DNA of 64,000 bases from Halopenitus persicus. GTDB taxonomy: Archaea > Halobacteriota > Halobacteria > Halobacteriales > Haloferacaceae. Each line of letters begins with the position of its first letter. The first letter of the stretch is position 1. The stretch covers positions 2,046,001-2,110,000 of the forward strand of contig NZ_AP017558.1 of NCBI RefSeq assembly GCF_002355635.1, in the 5' to 3' direction. Both the position numbers and the translations under genes were made by a program. The notes under the pieces are model-generated. The model saw only the letters and a program-made list of their open reading frames with translations. It was not told the DNA's origin and did no database searches. Positions 32,955 to 42,658 of this stretch are shown here, in pieces.

Positions 32955-35900
32955 TTACTCGTCTTGAGTAAATGTCGTGGATTCGCCGTACACGTCGTCG
33001 TCGGTGACGAAGACCCAGTAGGATTCACCGGGCTTGAGGTCGCCACTGTGTGCGGTGTAGGTGTAACCGCTTCCCGACTGCGTGTAGACTGCGGTATCGG
33101 TGGCGCGGTTGTCGAGCGTGCTCAGGGCGTTCGTCTGTGTCTGCTTCCCTTCCTGCCAGTGGCCGACGAGGTTCCAACCTTCGGAGAGTTCCTGCTGGCC
33201 GGGCGTCGCGGTGTCTTGGGAGTCGCCACCGACGACGTTATACGCGTTCACGTCCATCGTGGCGGACTGATCCATCTCGAAGACGTAACCCTGGCCGCCC
33301 TCGAGCGCGGTGAAGTCGTTGTTCGCGTCGGACTTCGCCGGATCGTAGCTCTGCCAGGAGCCGTCCTCGTACGTCCAGACGACGTCGATCGGCTGGGTAT
33401 CGTACTGAGTCAGATCCACGGTGTTCGCAGTCGCCTCCGGAATTGACACGAAGTTCGTGCCCTCCGAGAGGCTCAGTTGCGTCGTGTGGATCGTGGTCTT
33501 CGAGTCGGCCTGCACGGTCCCGCTGCCGGAGCGTTCCGTGATGTCAGCTGCCGTGTTGACGGAAACGTTCGGCTCGTCGCCGGTTTGGACGGCGTTGCTG
33601 ACTGTGAGTGTGACCTGGCCTGACTCCAGATCGGACGTTGTACCGGTCACATCTTCGCCTTCAACCGAGAGGGTCTCGGTCTCGGAATCGGCATCACCAT
33701 CGTTGATAGAACCTGCAAGCGGTTCGTTGAACTGCACCGTGATGTCGGTGCTTGAACCGTCGTAGCTGCTGATGGTCGCGTCGGTCAGGTACGGCTGCGT
33801 CGTGTTGACCGTCGCGGTGTTACTACCGAGACCCGGCGTCGCGGTTTCTCCTTCCGCATTTGCGACCTCCACCGTGTTAAGATTGTATTCACCGTCGCGC
33901 GGCGCGGTGAACGTTCCAGTGTAGTAGTCGCCGTCGGCAGTCAGGGTGATCGTCTCGGAGATCACTCCATCTTCGTCCGCCAGCGACTGCGAGGACTGGA
34001 TCGTCGCGTTGACCGTGTCGAAGCTAGTCGCCGTGGAGACGTTGACCGAGACCGTGTTGCCGTCGGCCGTGAACTCCTCAACAGTCACCGTCGTGTAGGT
34101 GAAGTTCCACGACTCGGTGGTCTGTTCACCGTTCGTGTCCGTCGCCTCGACGGTCACATCGACGTCACCCTCGGCGTAGGCGGGTGCGTCTCCGGTGGAT
34201 GCGATCTTCAGCGTGCCATCACTGTAGGTGACACCGTTCGTTGCATCCACACGACCACGATCGATGAGCTCCCCGGTGGAGTCTTCGAGCGTAACGTAGA
34301 TGTCGCCTGAGTTGACGCCGACGCCGCCGTCGTCAGTGATCGTCGCCGTGATGTCCTCTTGAGATGTGACGATCGCGTTGTTGGTCGGTGAGTCAGGCGT
34401 GATGGACGGTCCGGTCTGATCGATCTGGACCGTTTCGGTCGTCTGATCGACGTCATCGTTGCCCGCGGCGTCAGCGGCGGACTCGATGCTACCGAAGTAC
34501 GTCCCGTCGGCCGAGACCGTGTAGTTCGTCGTGTAGTTGTACGTCCCACTCGAGACGGACTCGTTGAAGTCCGACTCGTTCAGCGTGACGACTGCCGGGT
34601 CGTCGTCATTGATGCCGTCACCTTCGGTGTCGTTGATCGTGACGGTGAAGCTGTCGAGCTGCTCGTCCGAGTCGAGCGAGACGTTCAGCGTCCGCCCGTC
34701 CTTCTGGACGAGATCGAAGCTTGAAACCGTCGGCGCAACGCCGTCAGCTGCCTCGATCGTCTGTGCAGATTCGACGCCGTTACCGGCATCGTCCGTGATG
34801 CTACCACCCGTTTCGAGCGTCGCGTTCGGCGTCGCGTTGGCGGTGAGGGCCGAACTGAGCTCGAGTTCGAGCGTGGTGGGATCACTGTCACTGTTGGCGT
34901 TGATGCCATTGACTGTTACGCCATCGTTGTCATCATCGGTAACCGAGAAGTCATCAGTTTCCGCCGAACTGTAGGTGTCGTTCAGCGTGACGTCGATGCG
35001 GTCCACGCTACCGTCCGAGCTTTCGTCGGTCGTGGCCGAGTCGATTCCGAGCGACGCGGTGTCGATCTCGAAGGTTCGAGTGTCCTCGTTCGCGAGGCTG
35101 TTTCCGTTGGTTCCCGTGGCGTCGGAGACCGTCGTCGTCGCGTCGACTTCCGCGTTGGAGACGTTGATGTCGACGGTCCCGGACCACGTCTTGCTATCTT
35201 CACTCCACGAGCCCTCGTTGATGGACACGTCTTCGCCACCAACTGTCAGCGAGGCCGTCGGATCGACGCTCGTGTCCATCTTCTTATCGAAGGTGATCGC
35301 GAGCGTCTGATCGGTACCGTTGACGTTCTCGCCGTAAACGCCACCCTCCGAGATGGACGTTTCGTTGATACTCACGCCGTCACTCGCCACCGTCGGTGCC
35401 GACGTCGATCCGACGCTGAGCGTCCGCGTCACGTCGACGTCCGGCGTGTCGGGATCGAGTCGGAGTGCGACGTCAGTATTCTCGCTCGGGTTGACCGTGT
35501 CGTTGTATTCGAGGATGATCTGGTTGCCGGAGTCAATCGTCGTCGAACTACTGGTGTCAACCGTTAGAACGGTCCCATCAGCGCCGCTGACTTGGTTTAC
35601 GCCACCAGCATTCGAATCTGAGCTGGTGAAGTCGAGATCGTCTCCTGAGATTTCACCGTCTTCGTTCAGATCGACACCGAACTGAACGATGTCTTCCGGT
35701 CCGACGTTACTGATATCGGCACCGTTTGCACCGCTTCCAGTGTCGTAGTCGATCTCGTAGGTCTGGACGTCAGTCTGTGACCCGAGCGTCCACGTGACGG
35801 TGTGGTTGGCGCTCTGCTCGGTTCCGTCAGGCGAGGCACTGATGGATGCGAGAGTGTCCACGGTCACGTCGTCGGTTAGCCCGGAAACATCCTCAGCATT

Positions 35901-37049
35901 GTTTCCACCGTTGTTATCTGTAGCGTCGATGGCGTCATCGACACTTGCGGTGTACGTTCCCGTACCGTCATCGTACGCTTGGGTAGTGGTCAGTTCGTAC
36001 CCGTACGTCCCGTCATTATTCTCGGCGGACTCCGAGAAATCCGAGCCGTCGAACTGGTACTGGTTCTCACTGTTTGGACTATCGACAGTGACTTGGATAT
36101 CCGAGTCCTGTTCAGTTATCGGCTCACTGCTGTTGAAGGAGAGATCAAGTTCCTCGTTCGATTCGGACAGCGACACCTGCGTGATACTCGGCGCTGCGCC
36201 GTCGGTTGTACTACTGAATGTCTGATCTGTGTGTTCTTTGTCTTGCTGATCGGCATCTACAATATCATCCGATCCGGCAGCATACGTCACCTCGGGAGTG
36301 ACATCAGTATCTGGTGAACTTTCTTCCACCAGATCGATCGTCACGGAGCCAGTGTCGTCCACAGCGTAATCAGCATTGCCGATCTCGTAATTTTGGATGC
36401 TGACACCGGGGAACCCATCGCCTGAATCGCCATCAGAGATGCTGACATTCTCGCTGAAGGTTACCTGAATCTGGTCGATCTGACCGTTTCCATCGCTGTC
36501 AGCGGTCGTGGCGTCGCTTATCTCGGGTGCGACGTCTATCTCCGTTGGTGAATTGGCAGTGGCAACCCCGTCGTAACTGTACTCTGAATCCGAATTGACT
36601 GTTGTGTTTGTCTGGATAGTGTACCCATCAGTCGGCTCGGACGCAATGTCGGCTGTGACGGTGAAGGTTTGTGACTCGTCAGTCGCTATCTCCACGTCAG
36701 CGTCAACGTTTCCGAACCCACTCTCGTTGCTGCCCACTTTCCCAGCACTTTCTCCGTAAACTGAAATCTGGTCAACATCCGAGTCCGTTGCAGTACCATC
36801 ATTTTCAACGGTAAATGAACTTATTGTGGTACTTCCGGCATTGCCGGCTGTGACTGTTATCTCTTGTACGGCGACGTTCCCAGCGCCCGCGTCGACATAT
36901 GTCGGACCCGAGTTGGCCTGGGTAACCGTCGATTCGTTTCCTGCCGCAGCGGCCGCTCCCGTGAACGCGACGCTCGCCCCGACGACGGAGACGAGCATCA
37001 CGATCGCGAGGAAGACCGCGCGCGACTTGTCTCGATATTCCCTTGACAT
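32955..37049 (-). CDS. Large secreted surface glycoprotein (S-layer-like)
   Basis: 1364 residues. The N-terminus (SREYRDKSRAVFLAIVMLVS, then GAAAAA) is the haloarchaeal S-layer-type signal. The mature part is a long string of acidic beta-sandwich (Ig-like) units with many N-x-S/T sites. The last 230 residues hold two related modules around VVWTYEDGSWQSYDP and ELSEGWNLVGHWQEG, ending YWVFVTDDDVYGES...TQDE. There is no PGF-CTERM, membrane helix or other anchor. GC and codon use are lower than in neighbours. The 412-residue anchored protein lies 52 bases downstream on the same strand and may partner it. Confidence 0.85.
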   Translation of the reverse strand: MSREYRDKSRAVFLAIVMLVSVVGASVAFTGAAAAAGNESTVTQANSGPTYVDAGAGNVAVQEITVTAGNAGSTTISSFTVENDGTATDSDVDQISVYGESAGKVGSNESGFGNVDADVEIATDESQTFTVTADIASEPTDGYTIQTNTTVNSDSEYSYDGVATANSPTEIDVAPEISDATTADSDGNGQIDQIQVTFSENVSISDGDSGDGFPGVSIQNYEIGNADYAVDDTGSVTIDLVEESSPDTDVTPEVTYAAGSDDIVDADQQDKEHTDQTFSSTTDGAAPSITQVSLSESNEELDLSFNSSEPITEQDSDIQVTVDSPNSENQYQFDGSDFSESAENNDGTYGYELTTTQAYDDGTGTYTASVDDAIDATDNNGGNNAEDVSGLTDDVTVDTLASISASPDGTEQSANHTVTWTLGSQTDVQTYEIDYDTGSGANGADISNVGPEDIVQFGVDLNEDGEISGDDLDFTSSDSNAGGVNQVSGADGTVLTVDTSSSTTIDSGNQIILEYNDTVNPSENTDVALRLDPDTPDVDVTRTLSVGSTSAPTVASDGVSINETSISEGGVYGENVNGTDQTLAITFDKKMDTSVDPTASLTVGGEDVSINEGSWSEDSKTWSGTVDINVSNAEVDATTTVSDATGTNGNSLANEDTRTFEIDTASLGIDSATTDESSDGSVDRIDVTLNDTYSSAETDDFSVTDDDNDGVTVNGINANSDSDPTTLELELSSALTANATPNATLETGGSITDDAGNGVESAQTIEAADGVAPTVSSFDLVQKDGRTLNVSLDSDEQLDSFTVTINDTEGDGINDDDPAVVTLNESDFNESVSSGTYNYTTNYTVSADGTYFGSIESAADAAGNDDVDQTTETVQIDQTGPSITPDSPTNNAIVTSQEDITATITDDGGVGVNSGDIYVTLEDSTGELIDRGRVDATNGVTYSDGTLKIASTGDAPAYAEGDVDVTVEATDTNGEQTTESWNFTYTTVTVEEFTADGNTVSVNVSTATSFDTVNATIQSSQSLADEDGVISETITLTADGDYYTGTFTAPRDGEYNLNTVEVANAEGETATPGLGSNTATVNTTQPYLTDATISSYDGSSTDITVQFNEPLAGSINDGDADSETETLSVEGEDVTGTTSDLESGQVTLTVSNAVQTGDEPNVSVNTAADITERSGSGTVQADSKTTIHTTQLSLSEGTNFVSIPEATANTVDLTQYDTQPIDVVWTYEDGSWQSYDPAKSDANNDFTALEGGQGYVFEMDQSATMDVNAYNVVGGDSQDTATPGQQELSEGWNLVGHWQEGKQTQTNALSTLDNRATDTAVYTQSGSGYTYTAHSGDLKPGESYWVFVTDDDVYGESTTFTQDE

Positions 37050-37316
37050 AGTTGGTTATCTATGTGCACGACAGCCACGTTCGCTTCCGACGACTACTGA
37101 AGGAAGCTGTCGATAGCACATACCATCGGTATATCTCGACTCTACATAAAATTATTCACTACGCACTCTCGGGATTTATTCCGACCATTCGACCGTTTAA
37201 TGGGTTCCTACTGACGCATCTCGACGTTTCCTCGGGTCAGAACCGGTCGCTCCGAGATCGATATCGGTGGTTTAGTTGAACTATGTCCAACGCGATGGCG
37301 AGGCGGTCGTCGCGTC
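37050..37316 (-). promoter_or_regulatory. A/T-rich upstream region of the surface-protein gene
   Basis: 267 bases without a gene. On the minus strand AATTTTATG near 37143-37155 is TATA-like and would give a 5' leader of about 70 bases, as known for some S-layer genes. GATATACC near 37128 is a second A/T site. I see no strong repeat. Confidence 0.4.
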
Positions 37317-37625
37317 TTACGACTCGTCGTCGCCGTCGCGCTCGGACAGCTCCCGCTCGATCAGCGCCTCGAAGTCGAGGTCGTCGTCCTCGTACGCCGC
37401 CTGGTTCCGCGCCGCGATCTGTCCCCAATCCGTGATCACGTAGAGGCCGCTGTTCGGCGCGGGACCCACACGCTCCAGCAGCCCGTAGTCGGTCAACACC
37501 GGCAGACGGGTGTTGATGTAGGACCGGTTTCGGTCCAGAACATATGCAAGGTTTGCGGCGTTGTTTCGACGACCGTCGGAGAGTGCGGAGAGGATCTCGA
37601 AATCGGTCGGAACGGTGAGCCGCAT
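37317..37625 (-). CDS. Winged-helix protein, PhiH1-repressor-like
   Basis: 102 residues. A winged helix occupies residues 5-75: FEILSALSDGRRNNAANLAYVL, RSYINTRLPVLTDYGLLERV and the wing NSGLYVITDWG. The tail is acidic. It matches the haloarchaeal family named after the repressor of halovirus PhiH1. Cellular members are common and not proof of a prophage. The minus-strand TATA box CTTTATCG near 37648 is about 25 bases ahead of the ATG. It could act on the surface-protein gene that follows. Confidence 0.82.
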   Translation of the reverse strand: MRLTVPTDFEILSALSDGRRNNAANLAYVLDRNRSYINTRLPVLTDYGLLERVGPAPNSGLYVITDWGQIAARNQAAYEDDDLDFEALIERELSERDGDDES

Positions 37626-37687
37626 TTACTCGTCCTACCGTGTACCCCCGATAAAGACGTTGTCAATTATCACCGTGAGAACGATTT

Positions 37688-38005
37688 TTATGGGGGGTAT
37701 GTTACCGCTCCGAAATACCTACCGCCGTCATCCGATCGCCGTCGGTGATAGCGACCGTGATCGACGACGCTCCAACGGGTAGCACGGTCCTCTCGGAGCG
37801 CTTCCCGAGCAACCTCCAGGTCCTCGATCGCCCGTTCGTGGCTCTCGATCGCCTCCTCGAGACACGTCTCGATCCCGTCGTCGTCGAGGCCGAACTCCTC
37901 GTGAGTCGCATACAGGAGGTACTGCTCCATACACGCGTTCGTGTGTGACTGGGCGTCGATGAGTGCCTTCATCACCGTCCACTCGTGGTTGCTCACCGGT
38001 CCCAT
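37688..38005 (-). CDS. Small helical protein of unknown function
   Basis: 105 residues from ATG 38005, preceded by a GGGAGGAAGG ribosome site on the minus strand. The first 80 residues are two or three long amphipathic helices (EWTVMKALIDAQSHTNACME, CLEEAIESHERAIEDLEVAR), with two cysteines and several histidines, in the style of a four-helix bundle. The tail is less ordered, HGRYHRRRSDDGG. I do not recognise the family. The strong ribosome site and helical pattern make it a real gene. It lies behind an A/T-rich gap with a near-palindrome at 38061-38079. Confidence 0.65.
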   Translation of the reverse strand: MGPVSNHEWTVMKALIDAQSHTNACMEQYLLYATHEEFGLDDDGIETCLEEAIESHERAIEDLEVAREALREDRATRWSVVDHGRYHRRRSDDGGRYFGAVTYPP

Positions 38006-38533
38006 CCTTCCTCCCGGCTCCGCGGTCCGCTCCCCGACACGCACAGTGTGGACGACCTCATATCCGACATATGTATGGATTTTGAGACACGAGTTTGTAC
38101 GCCGTTCGACCTCCCTCGTGTCGGCCGCTTTCGGCGCTCGACGGTCGCGACGTCGAACTGTCCGTCGGATAAACGGATCGATGACCACCGGCGGGTATTC
38201 GGCCGTTGCCCCCTATACGAGTCGAAATCCGGGTTCGGAGAGTAGAGGGTACATACGGAACGACGTCGCTGTCGTAGATCCACCACCATAAGTTGCTATT
38301 GGTACATACTATCGGCACTCGTTATAAAGTATCAGTTCATCCACAGTCTTACCGCCACTTTCAGCAGGATCGGCCCTTGTGGCTATCCGCCGTGGAGATG
38401 TTAAATCCGGTTCAATATCCGAAAAATGTTCGGACGCTGTTCGCGATCGACGCGGCGAGGGGCCGGACGCGATCGGGGTGACGGCGAAACGACGGGTCGT
38501 GTGGGTGTGGTGGTGGCTGTCCTGAACCGACGC
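38006..38533. promoter_or_regulatory. 528-base intergenic region, A/T-rich for this genome
   Basis: No gene is visible. It holds ACATATGT inside ATCCGACATATGTATGGAT at 38061-38079, about 55 bases before the 37688-38005 gene and a possible operator for it. It also has a perfect 6-bp inverted repeat TCCGAA/TTCGGA around AAATG at 38418-38434, and A/T-rich strings such as GTTATAAAGTATC near 38322. The last may be a promoter on either strand for an RNA not identified here. Confidence 0.45.
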
Positions 38534-40219
38534 TTACATTGCGCCGCCCATGCCGCCCATACCGCCCATGCCGCCCATACCGCCGGCGCCGCCGGGACCG
38601 CCGGCGCCCGCGTCGTCGTCATCGTCGGAGCCGCCGCCCTTGAGGTCGCCGGCAGCGATGACGTCGTCGATGCGGAGGATCATCACGGCCGCCTCGGTGG
38701 CGGACTCGATGGCCTGGGTCTTGACGCCGAGGGGCTCGACGACGCCCTCCTCCTCCATGTCGATCACGTCGCCGGTGTAGGCGTCGAGGCCGGCGCCGAG
38801 CTCGCCGCCGTCGTGGCGGGCGCGGAGGTCGACCAGCGAGTCGATGGGGTCGAGACCGGCGTTCTCGGCGAGGGTGCGCGGGATGACCTCCAGCGCGTCG
38901 GCGAACGCCTCGACGGCCAGCTGCTCGCGGCCGCCGACGGAGTCGGCGAAGTCACGAAGCTGCAGCGCGAGTTCCGTCTCGGGCGCGCCGCCGCCGGGCA
39001 GGACCGCGCCCTCCAGCAGCGTCGTCCGGACGACGCCGAGCGAGTCGTCGACCGCGCGCTCGACCTCGTCGACCACGTGCTCGGTGCCGCCGCGGAGGAT
39101 GAGCGTGACCGAGCGGGCCTGCTCGACGTCCTCGACGAAGATGCGCTCGTCGCCGCCGATGTCCTTCTGTGCGACGGAGCCGGCGAAGCCGAGGTCGTCC
39201 TCCTCGATGTCCTCGAGGGTGGCGACGATCTGGCCGCCGGTTGCGCGGGCGAGCCGGTTCAGGTCGTCGGACTTGGCGCGGCGGACCGCGAGGATGCCCT
39301 CCTTCGCGAGGTAGTGCTGGGCCATGTCGTCGATGCCGCCGTCAACGAAGACGACGTCGGCGCCGACCTCGACGAGCTGGTCGACCATCTCGCGCAGCTG
39401 CTTTTCCTCCTGGTCGAGGAACTGCTGGAGCTGGTCGGGGTCGGTGACGTTGACCTCGGTGTCGATCTCCGTCTCCTGGACCTCGATGGCGCCGTCGAAC
39501 AGCGCGACGTTGGCGTCCTCGACCGCGTAGGGCATGTTCTCGTCGACGCGCTCCTTGTCGACGATGACGCCCTCGACGAGCTCGGACTCGTCGATGGAGC
39601 CGCCGACGACCTTCTCGACGGAGACGTTCTCCGTGTCGATGCCGTCGTCGTCGGCGACGGCGAGCACCGCGTCGACGACGAGGTCGGCCAGCACGTCCTT
39701 GGCGGACTCCGCGCCCTTGCCGGTCATCGCCGTCGCGGCGATCTCGGTGAGCGTCTCGCGGTCGTCCTCGGTGACCTCGATGGCTTCGTCCTCGAGGATC
39801 TCCTTGGCCTTCGCGGCGGCCTGGCGGAATCCCTGCGCGAGCGTGGTCGCGTGGATGTCCTGGTCGAGGAGTTCCTCGGCCTGGTCGAGGAGTTCACCGG
39901 CCACGACGACGGCGGTCGTCGTTCCGTCTCCGACTTCCTCCTCCTGCGTCTCGGAGACCTCGACGATCATGTTCGCCGCCGGGTGGTCGATGTCCATCTC
40001 CTTGAGGATGGTGACGCCGTCGTTCGTGACGACGACCCCGCCCGTCGAGTCGACGAGCATCTTGTCCATCCCTTTCGGACCGAGCGTCGTGCGGACCGAC
40101 TCGGCGACGGCCTTGCCGGCCGTGATGTTCATCGTCTGCGCGTCCTTGCCGGACGTGCGCTGCGACTCCTCGGAAAGTACGATCATCGGCTGGTTGCCCA
40201 TTCGCTGTCGCTGACTCAT
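38534..40219 (-). CDS. thsA: Thermosome subunit (group II chaperonin)
   Basis: 561 residues, full-length TCP-1/CCT family. Near the N-terminus is [25 protein letters not shown], with ATP-binding VTNDGVTIL and GDGTTTAVV. The catalytic aspartate region is [18 protein letters not shown]-like. The tail is the repeated GGM/GMG pattern typical of haloarchaeal thermosome subunits. It folds proteins in a double-ring ATP-driven chamber and is usually heat-shock induced. The TATA box CTTTTATAG on the minus strand lies near 40244-40253, about 28 bases ahead of ATG. Which subunit (alpha, beta or gamma) it is cannot be fixed from this window. Confidence 0.95.
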   Translation of the reverse strand: MSQRQRMGNQPMIVLSEESQRTSGKDAQTMNITAGKAVAESVRTTLGPKGMDKMLVDSTGGVVVTNDGVTILKEMDIDHPAANMIVEVSETQEEEVGDGTTTAVVVAGELLDQAEELLDQDIHATTLAQGFRQAAAKAKEILEDEAIEVTEDDRETLTEIAATAMTGKGAESAKDVLADLVVDAVLAVADDDGIDTENVSVEKVVGGSIDESELVEGVIVDKERVDENMPYAVEDANVALFDGAIEVQETEIDTEVNVTDPDQLQQFLDQEEKQLREMVDQLVEVGADVVFVDGGIDDMAQHYLAKEGILAVRRAKSDDLNRLARATGGQIVATLEDIEEDDLGFAGSVAQKDIGGDERIFVEDVEQARSVTLILRGGTEHVVDEVERAVDDSLGVVRTTLLEGAVLPGGGAPETELALQLRDFADSVGGREQLAVEAFADALEVIPRTLAENAGLDPIDSLVDLRARHDGGELGAGLDAYTGDVIDMEEEGVVEPLGVKTQAIESATEAAVMILRIDDVIAAGDLKGGGSDDDDDAGAGGPGGAGGMGGMGGMGGMGGAM

Positions 40220-40243
40220 AGTACAGCGTGTGATTGTCTGTAG

Positions 40244-40253
40244 TTCTATAAAA
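40244..40253 (-). promoter_or_regulatory. TATA box of the thermosome gene
   Basis: Minus-strand CTTTTATAGA lies 25-30 bases ahead of the ATG at 40219. Further up the same strand are GCTTATAAACCGTG (about 40328-40341) and GCTTATAAATATAACCGTG (about 40360-40378). These are two related A/T boxes, each followed by AACCGTG, that could be extra promoters or stress-factor sites. Confidence 0.6.
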
Positions 40254-40405
40254 GGATTACGCTACCGGTCGATGGAAGCGCCCAACGGGGTGGGGGAGAA
40301 CCCGTGTGGTATCCGATCGCATAGCACGGTTTATAAGCATTTTCGGGCCTGGATCACGGTTATATTTATAAGCCATCCCCGATCGTGAAGCGAATCGGCC
40401 CCGTT

Positions 40406-40530
40406 CAGCCGCCGTGGTTCCTGCTCAGCCGCCGTGGTTCCTGCTCAGCCGCCGCGTTGGCTCGCTTGTCGCCGCGTTGGCTCGCTTGTCGCCGCGTTGG
40501 CTCGCTTGTCGCCGCGTTGGCTCGCCCGTC
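40406..40530. repeat. Two adjoining 20-bp tandem arrays upstream of the thermosome gene
   Basis: First, CAGCCGCCGTGGTTCCTGCT at 40406 and 40426, with its start again at 40446. Then GCCGCGTTGGCTCGCTTGTC at 40451, 40471 and 40491, with a slightly changed fourth at 40511. Together they fill most of the DNA between the KH gene's end (40567) and the thermosome promoter. Confidence 0.95.
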
Positions 40531-40566
40531 GTCGTGGTGGCGACGCTTCTCCGCCTGCCGTCGCGG

Positions 40567-41109
40567 TCACTGCGGTGCCGAGAAGCTGACGTCGTCGTCG
40601 AGCTCGTTGGACTTCCGCTCGAGGAAGGAGTAGACCGCGCCGTGGGGGGCGCCGTCGAGCAGCATCCCGACCGCTCGCCGCACCGCGGAGACCTCCTCGG
40701 CGCCGCCGATGATGCCGACCGTGGATCCGTAGATGACGACCTCGGCGCCCGTCAACTCCTCCATCAGCTCGCGCGTCCGGCCGTTCTCGCCGATGATCCG
40801 ACCCTTCTTCCGCTGCAGGTCGTTGTCGTTTCGCGTGTGGTCCGCCAGGTCGATCAGCTCGAACCGCCGCAGGTCGTGGTCCAGAAGCGAGAGCGCGACC
40901 TCCGGGGTGAACCCGCGGCCGATCGCCTTGACGATGTCGGGGGCCACCATCGCCGCGACCGGATCGCCGGTCGAGTCGATCGCGACCGACCCCGTCTCGG
41001 AGTCGACGTCGAGACGCACGTCGGCGCGGTCCTCCACCTCGCGCAGCGTCTCGCCGCCCTCGCCGATGAGGACGCCGATCCGGTCTTGCGGAACCGTTAC
41101 GTGTCTCAT
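40567..41109 (-). CDS. KH-domain protein, archaeal Pno1/Dim2-like ribosome assembly factor
   Basis: 180 residues with two KH domains. The first has VLIGEGGETLREVEDRADVR and the second GRIIGENGRTRELMEELTGA, each with a GxxG loop. Between them lies the conserved IGRGFTPEVALSLLDHDL, the hallmark of Pno1/Dim2. It works in 18S/16S 3'-end maturation of the small subunit with Rio1 and Nob1. rio1 is present in this window but far away. The minus-strand TATA-like CTTAAAAG near 41131-41138 fits the start. Confidence 0.92.
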   Translation of the reverse strand: MRHVTVPQDRIGVLIGEGGETLREVEDRADVRLDVDSETGSVAIDSTGDPVAAMVAPDIVKAIGRGFTPEVALSLLDHDLRRFELIDLADHTRNDNDLQRKKGRIIGENGRTRELMEELTGAEVVIYGSTVGIIGGAEEVSAVRRAVGMLLDGAPHGAVYSFLERKSNELDDDVSFSAPQ

Positions 41110-41335
41110 ACGCTCGATTGTTCACGGATGCTTTTAAGAGTGTTCTCGTCGTCGTCCCCGTGGTGACCGGTGGCGCGGTCCGTGTCGGTTTCTGTCGATC
41201 ACCGCATCGCGACTCGGTGGAGCGAGACGTGGGTCGGCCCCTCCGACGCCTCCTGCTCCGCTGCCGCGGACGTCTCCTGCCGGCTGCCGCGGACGCCTCC
41301 CCGGTTTATAATCCTCCGGACGTTCTGGGGACGGT

Positions 41336-42622
41336 ATGATCCTCGATTCGACCGCGATGGCGGCGGGCGTGATCGCGATCCTGTTGGGCTGTAGCGCGTT
41401 CTTCTCCGCCAGCGAGATCGCGATCTTCTCGCTGGAACGCCACCGGATCGCGGCGCTCGCGTCCGGATCGGACCCCGACGGAGCGGCGCTGGCACGCCTC
41501 CGGGAGGACCCCCACCGCCTGCTCGTCACGATCCTGGTGGGCAACAACGTCGTCAACATCTCGATGGCCAGCCTCGCGACCGCGACGCTGGCGACGATCT
41601 ACGGTCCCGGGGCGGGCGTGACCGTCGCCACCGCCGTGATGTCCGTGCTCATCCTGGTGGTCGGCGAGATCGCGCCCAAGTCCTACGGCGTCGCCAACGC
41701 CGAGCGGATCGCGCTCCTGGTCGCACGCCCGATCGCGGCCTTCGAGCGCGCCATCTCCCCGGTCGTCACCGTCTTCGAGGGCGTCGTCTCGGTGCTCGAC
41801 CGACTGACGGGGTCGAAGCCGGCCGCCGCGACCGAGCTCACCCGGGCCGAGCTGGAGCGACTGATCGCCACGGGCGAGGACGTCGGCGCGATCGACGAGC
41901 GCGAGCGCCGGATGGTCCAGGGCGTCTTCGACCTGGAGATGACGAGCGTCCGGGAGGTGCTCGTGCCGCGTCCGAACGTGATCGCCGTGGACGAGACCAC
42001 GCCGCTCTCCGAAATCGTCGGCCTGTGCGCCCGCGAGCGCGTGACGCGCGTCCCGGTCTACCGCGACTCCCTCGACGACGTGGTCGGGATCGTCGACGTC
42101 CGCGACGCGGAGCGTGCGCTCCGGGAGGGACTATCGCTTGCGGACGTCCTCCGGGAGCCGGTCCTCGTGCCCGATTCCCGGCGCGTGGGCGCGCTGCTCG
42201 CGGAGCTGCAGGCGCGCCGGGCCCCGCTCGCGGTCGTCGTCGACGAGTACGGCGAGACCGAGGGGATCGTCACGATCGAGGACGTCCTCGAGGAGATCGT
42301 CGGCGAGATCGCGGAGGTGGGCGAACCCCGCAGCCTGCGACACACCGACGACGGCCTGCTCGTGAACGGCGAGGTGACCGTCGGCGAGGTGAACGACGCC
42401 CTCGGGATCGAACTGCCCCGTGCCGGCGACTACGAGACCATCGCGGGGCTGGTCACAGCCCGTCTCGGTCGGCTCGGCGAGGTCGGCGACGCCGTGGCGG
42501 TCCCCGAGACCGGCGTCACGATCGTCGTCGAGGAGACCGACCGGAATCGCATCGAGCAGGTTCGCGTGCGGCTGGACGACACGCCCACGGACAGCGCCGA
42601 CCGCGGCGATCCGGACGACTGA
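41336..42622 (+). CDS. DUF21/CBS/CorC-HlyC membrane protein (CNNM/CorC type)
   Basis: 428 residues. Residues 1-190 are a DUF21 domain with three to four membrane helices (AILLGCSAFFSASEIAIFSLE, NNVVNISMASLATATLATIY). A pair of CBS domains spans about 205-315 (VLVPRPNVIAVDETTPLSEI, VDEYGETEGIVTIEDVLEEI). A C-terminal CorC/HlyC domain follows. These proteins are Mg2+/Co2+ exporters or regulators (CorC, CNNM) rather than true haemolysins. The TATA box GGTTTATAATCC at 41302-41313 fits ATG 41336. It is divergent from the KH gene. Confidence 0.92.
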   Translation: MILDSTAMAAGVIAILLGCSAFFSASEIAIFSLERHRIAALASGSDPDGAALARLREDPHRLLVTILVGNNVVNISMASLATATLATIYGPGAGVTVATAVMSVLILVVGEIAPKSYGVANAERIALLVARPIAAFERAISPVVTVFEGVVSVLDRLTGSKPAAATELTRAELERLIATGEDVGAIDERERRMVQGVFDLEMTSVREVLVPRPNVIAVDETTPLSEIVGLCARERVTRVPVYRDSLDDVVGIVDVRDAERALREGLSLADVLREPVLVPDSRRVGALLAELQARRAPLAVVVDEYGETEGIVTIEDVLEEIVGEIAEVGEPRSLRHTDDGLLVNGEVTVGEVNDALGIELPRAGDYETIAGLVTARLGRLGEVGDAVAVPETGVTIVVEETDRNRIEQVRVRLDDTPTDSADRGDPDD

Positions 42623-42658
42623 CGTCCTCGGCGTCGGCGGCCGCGTCGGTCCGCCCCG

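Noticed and set aside
37317-37625. Prophage signal from the PhiH1-repressor-like gene
   Set aside because: No capsid, terminase or integrase gene nearby; cellular members of this repressor family are common in haloarchaea.
38418-38434. Terminator for the thermosome gene
   Set aside because: The TCCGAA/TTCGGA arms are about 100 bases past the stop, and the T run is inside the loop, not after the stem; kept only as an inverted repeat.
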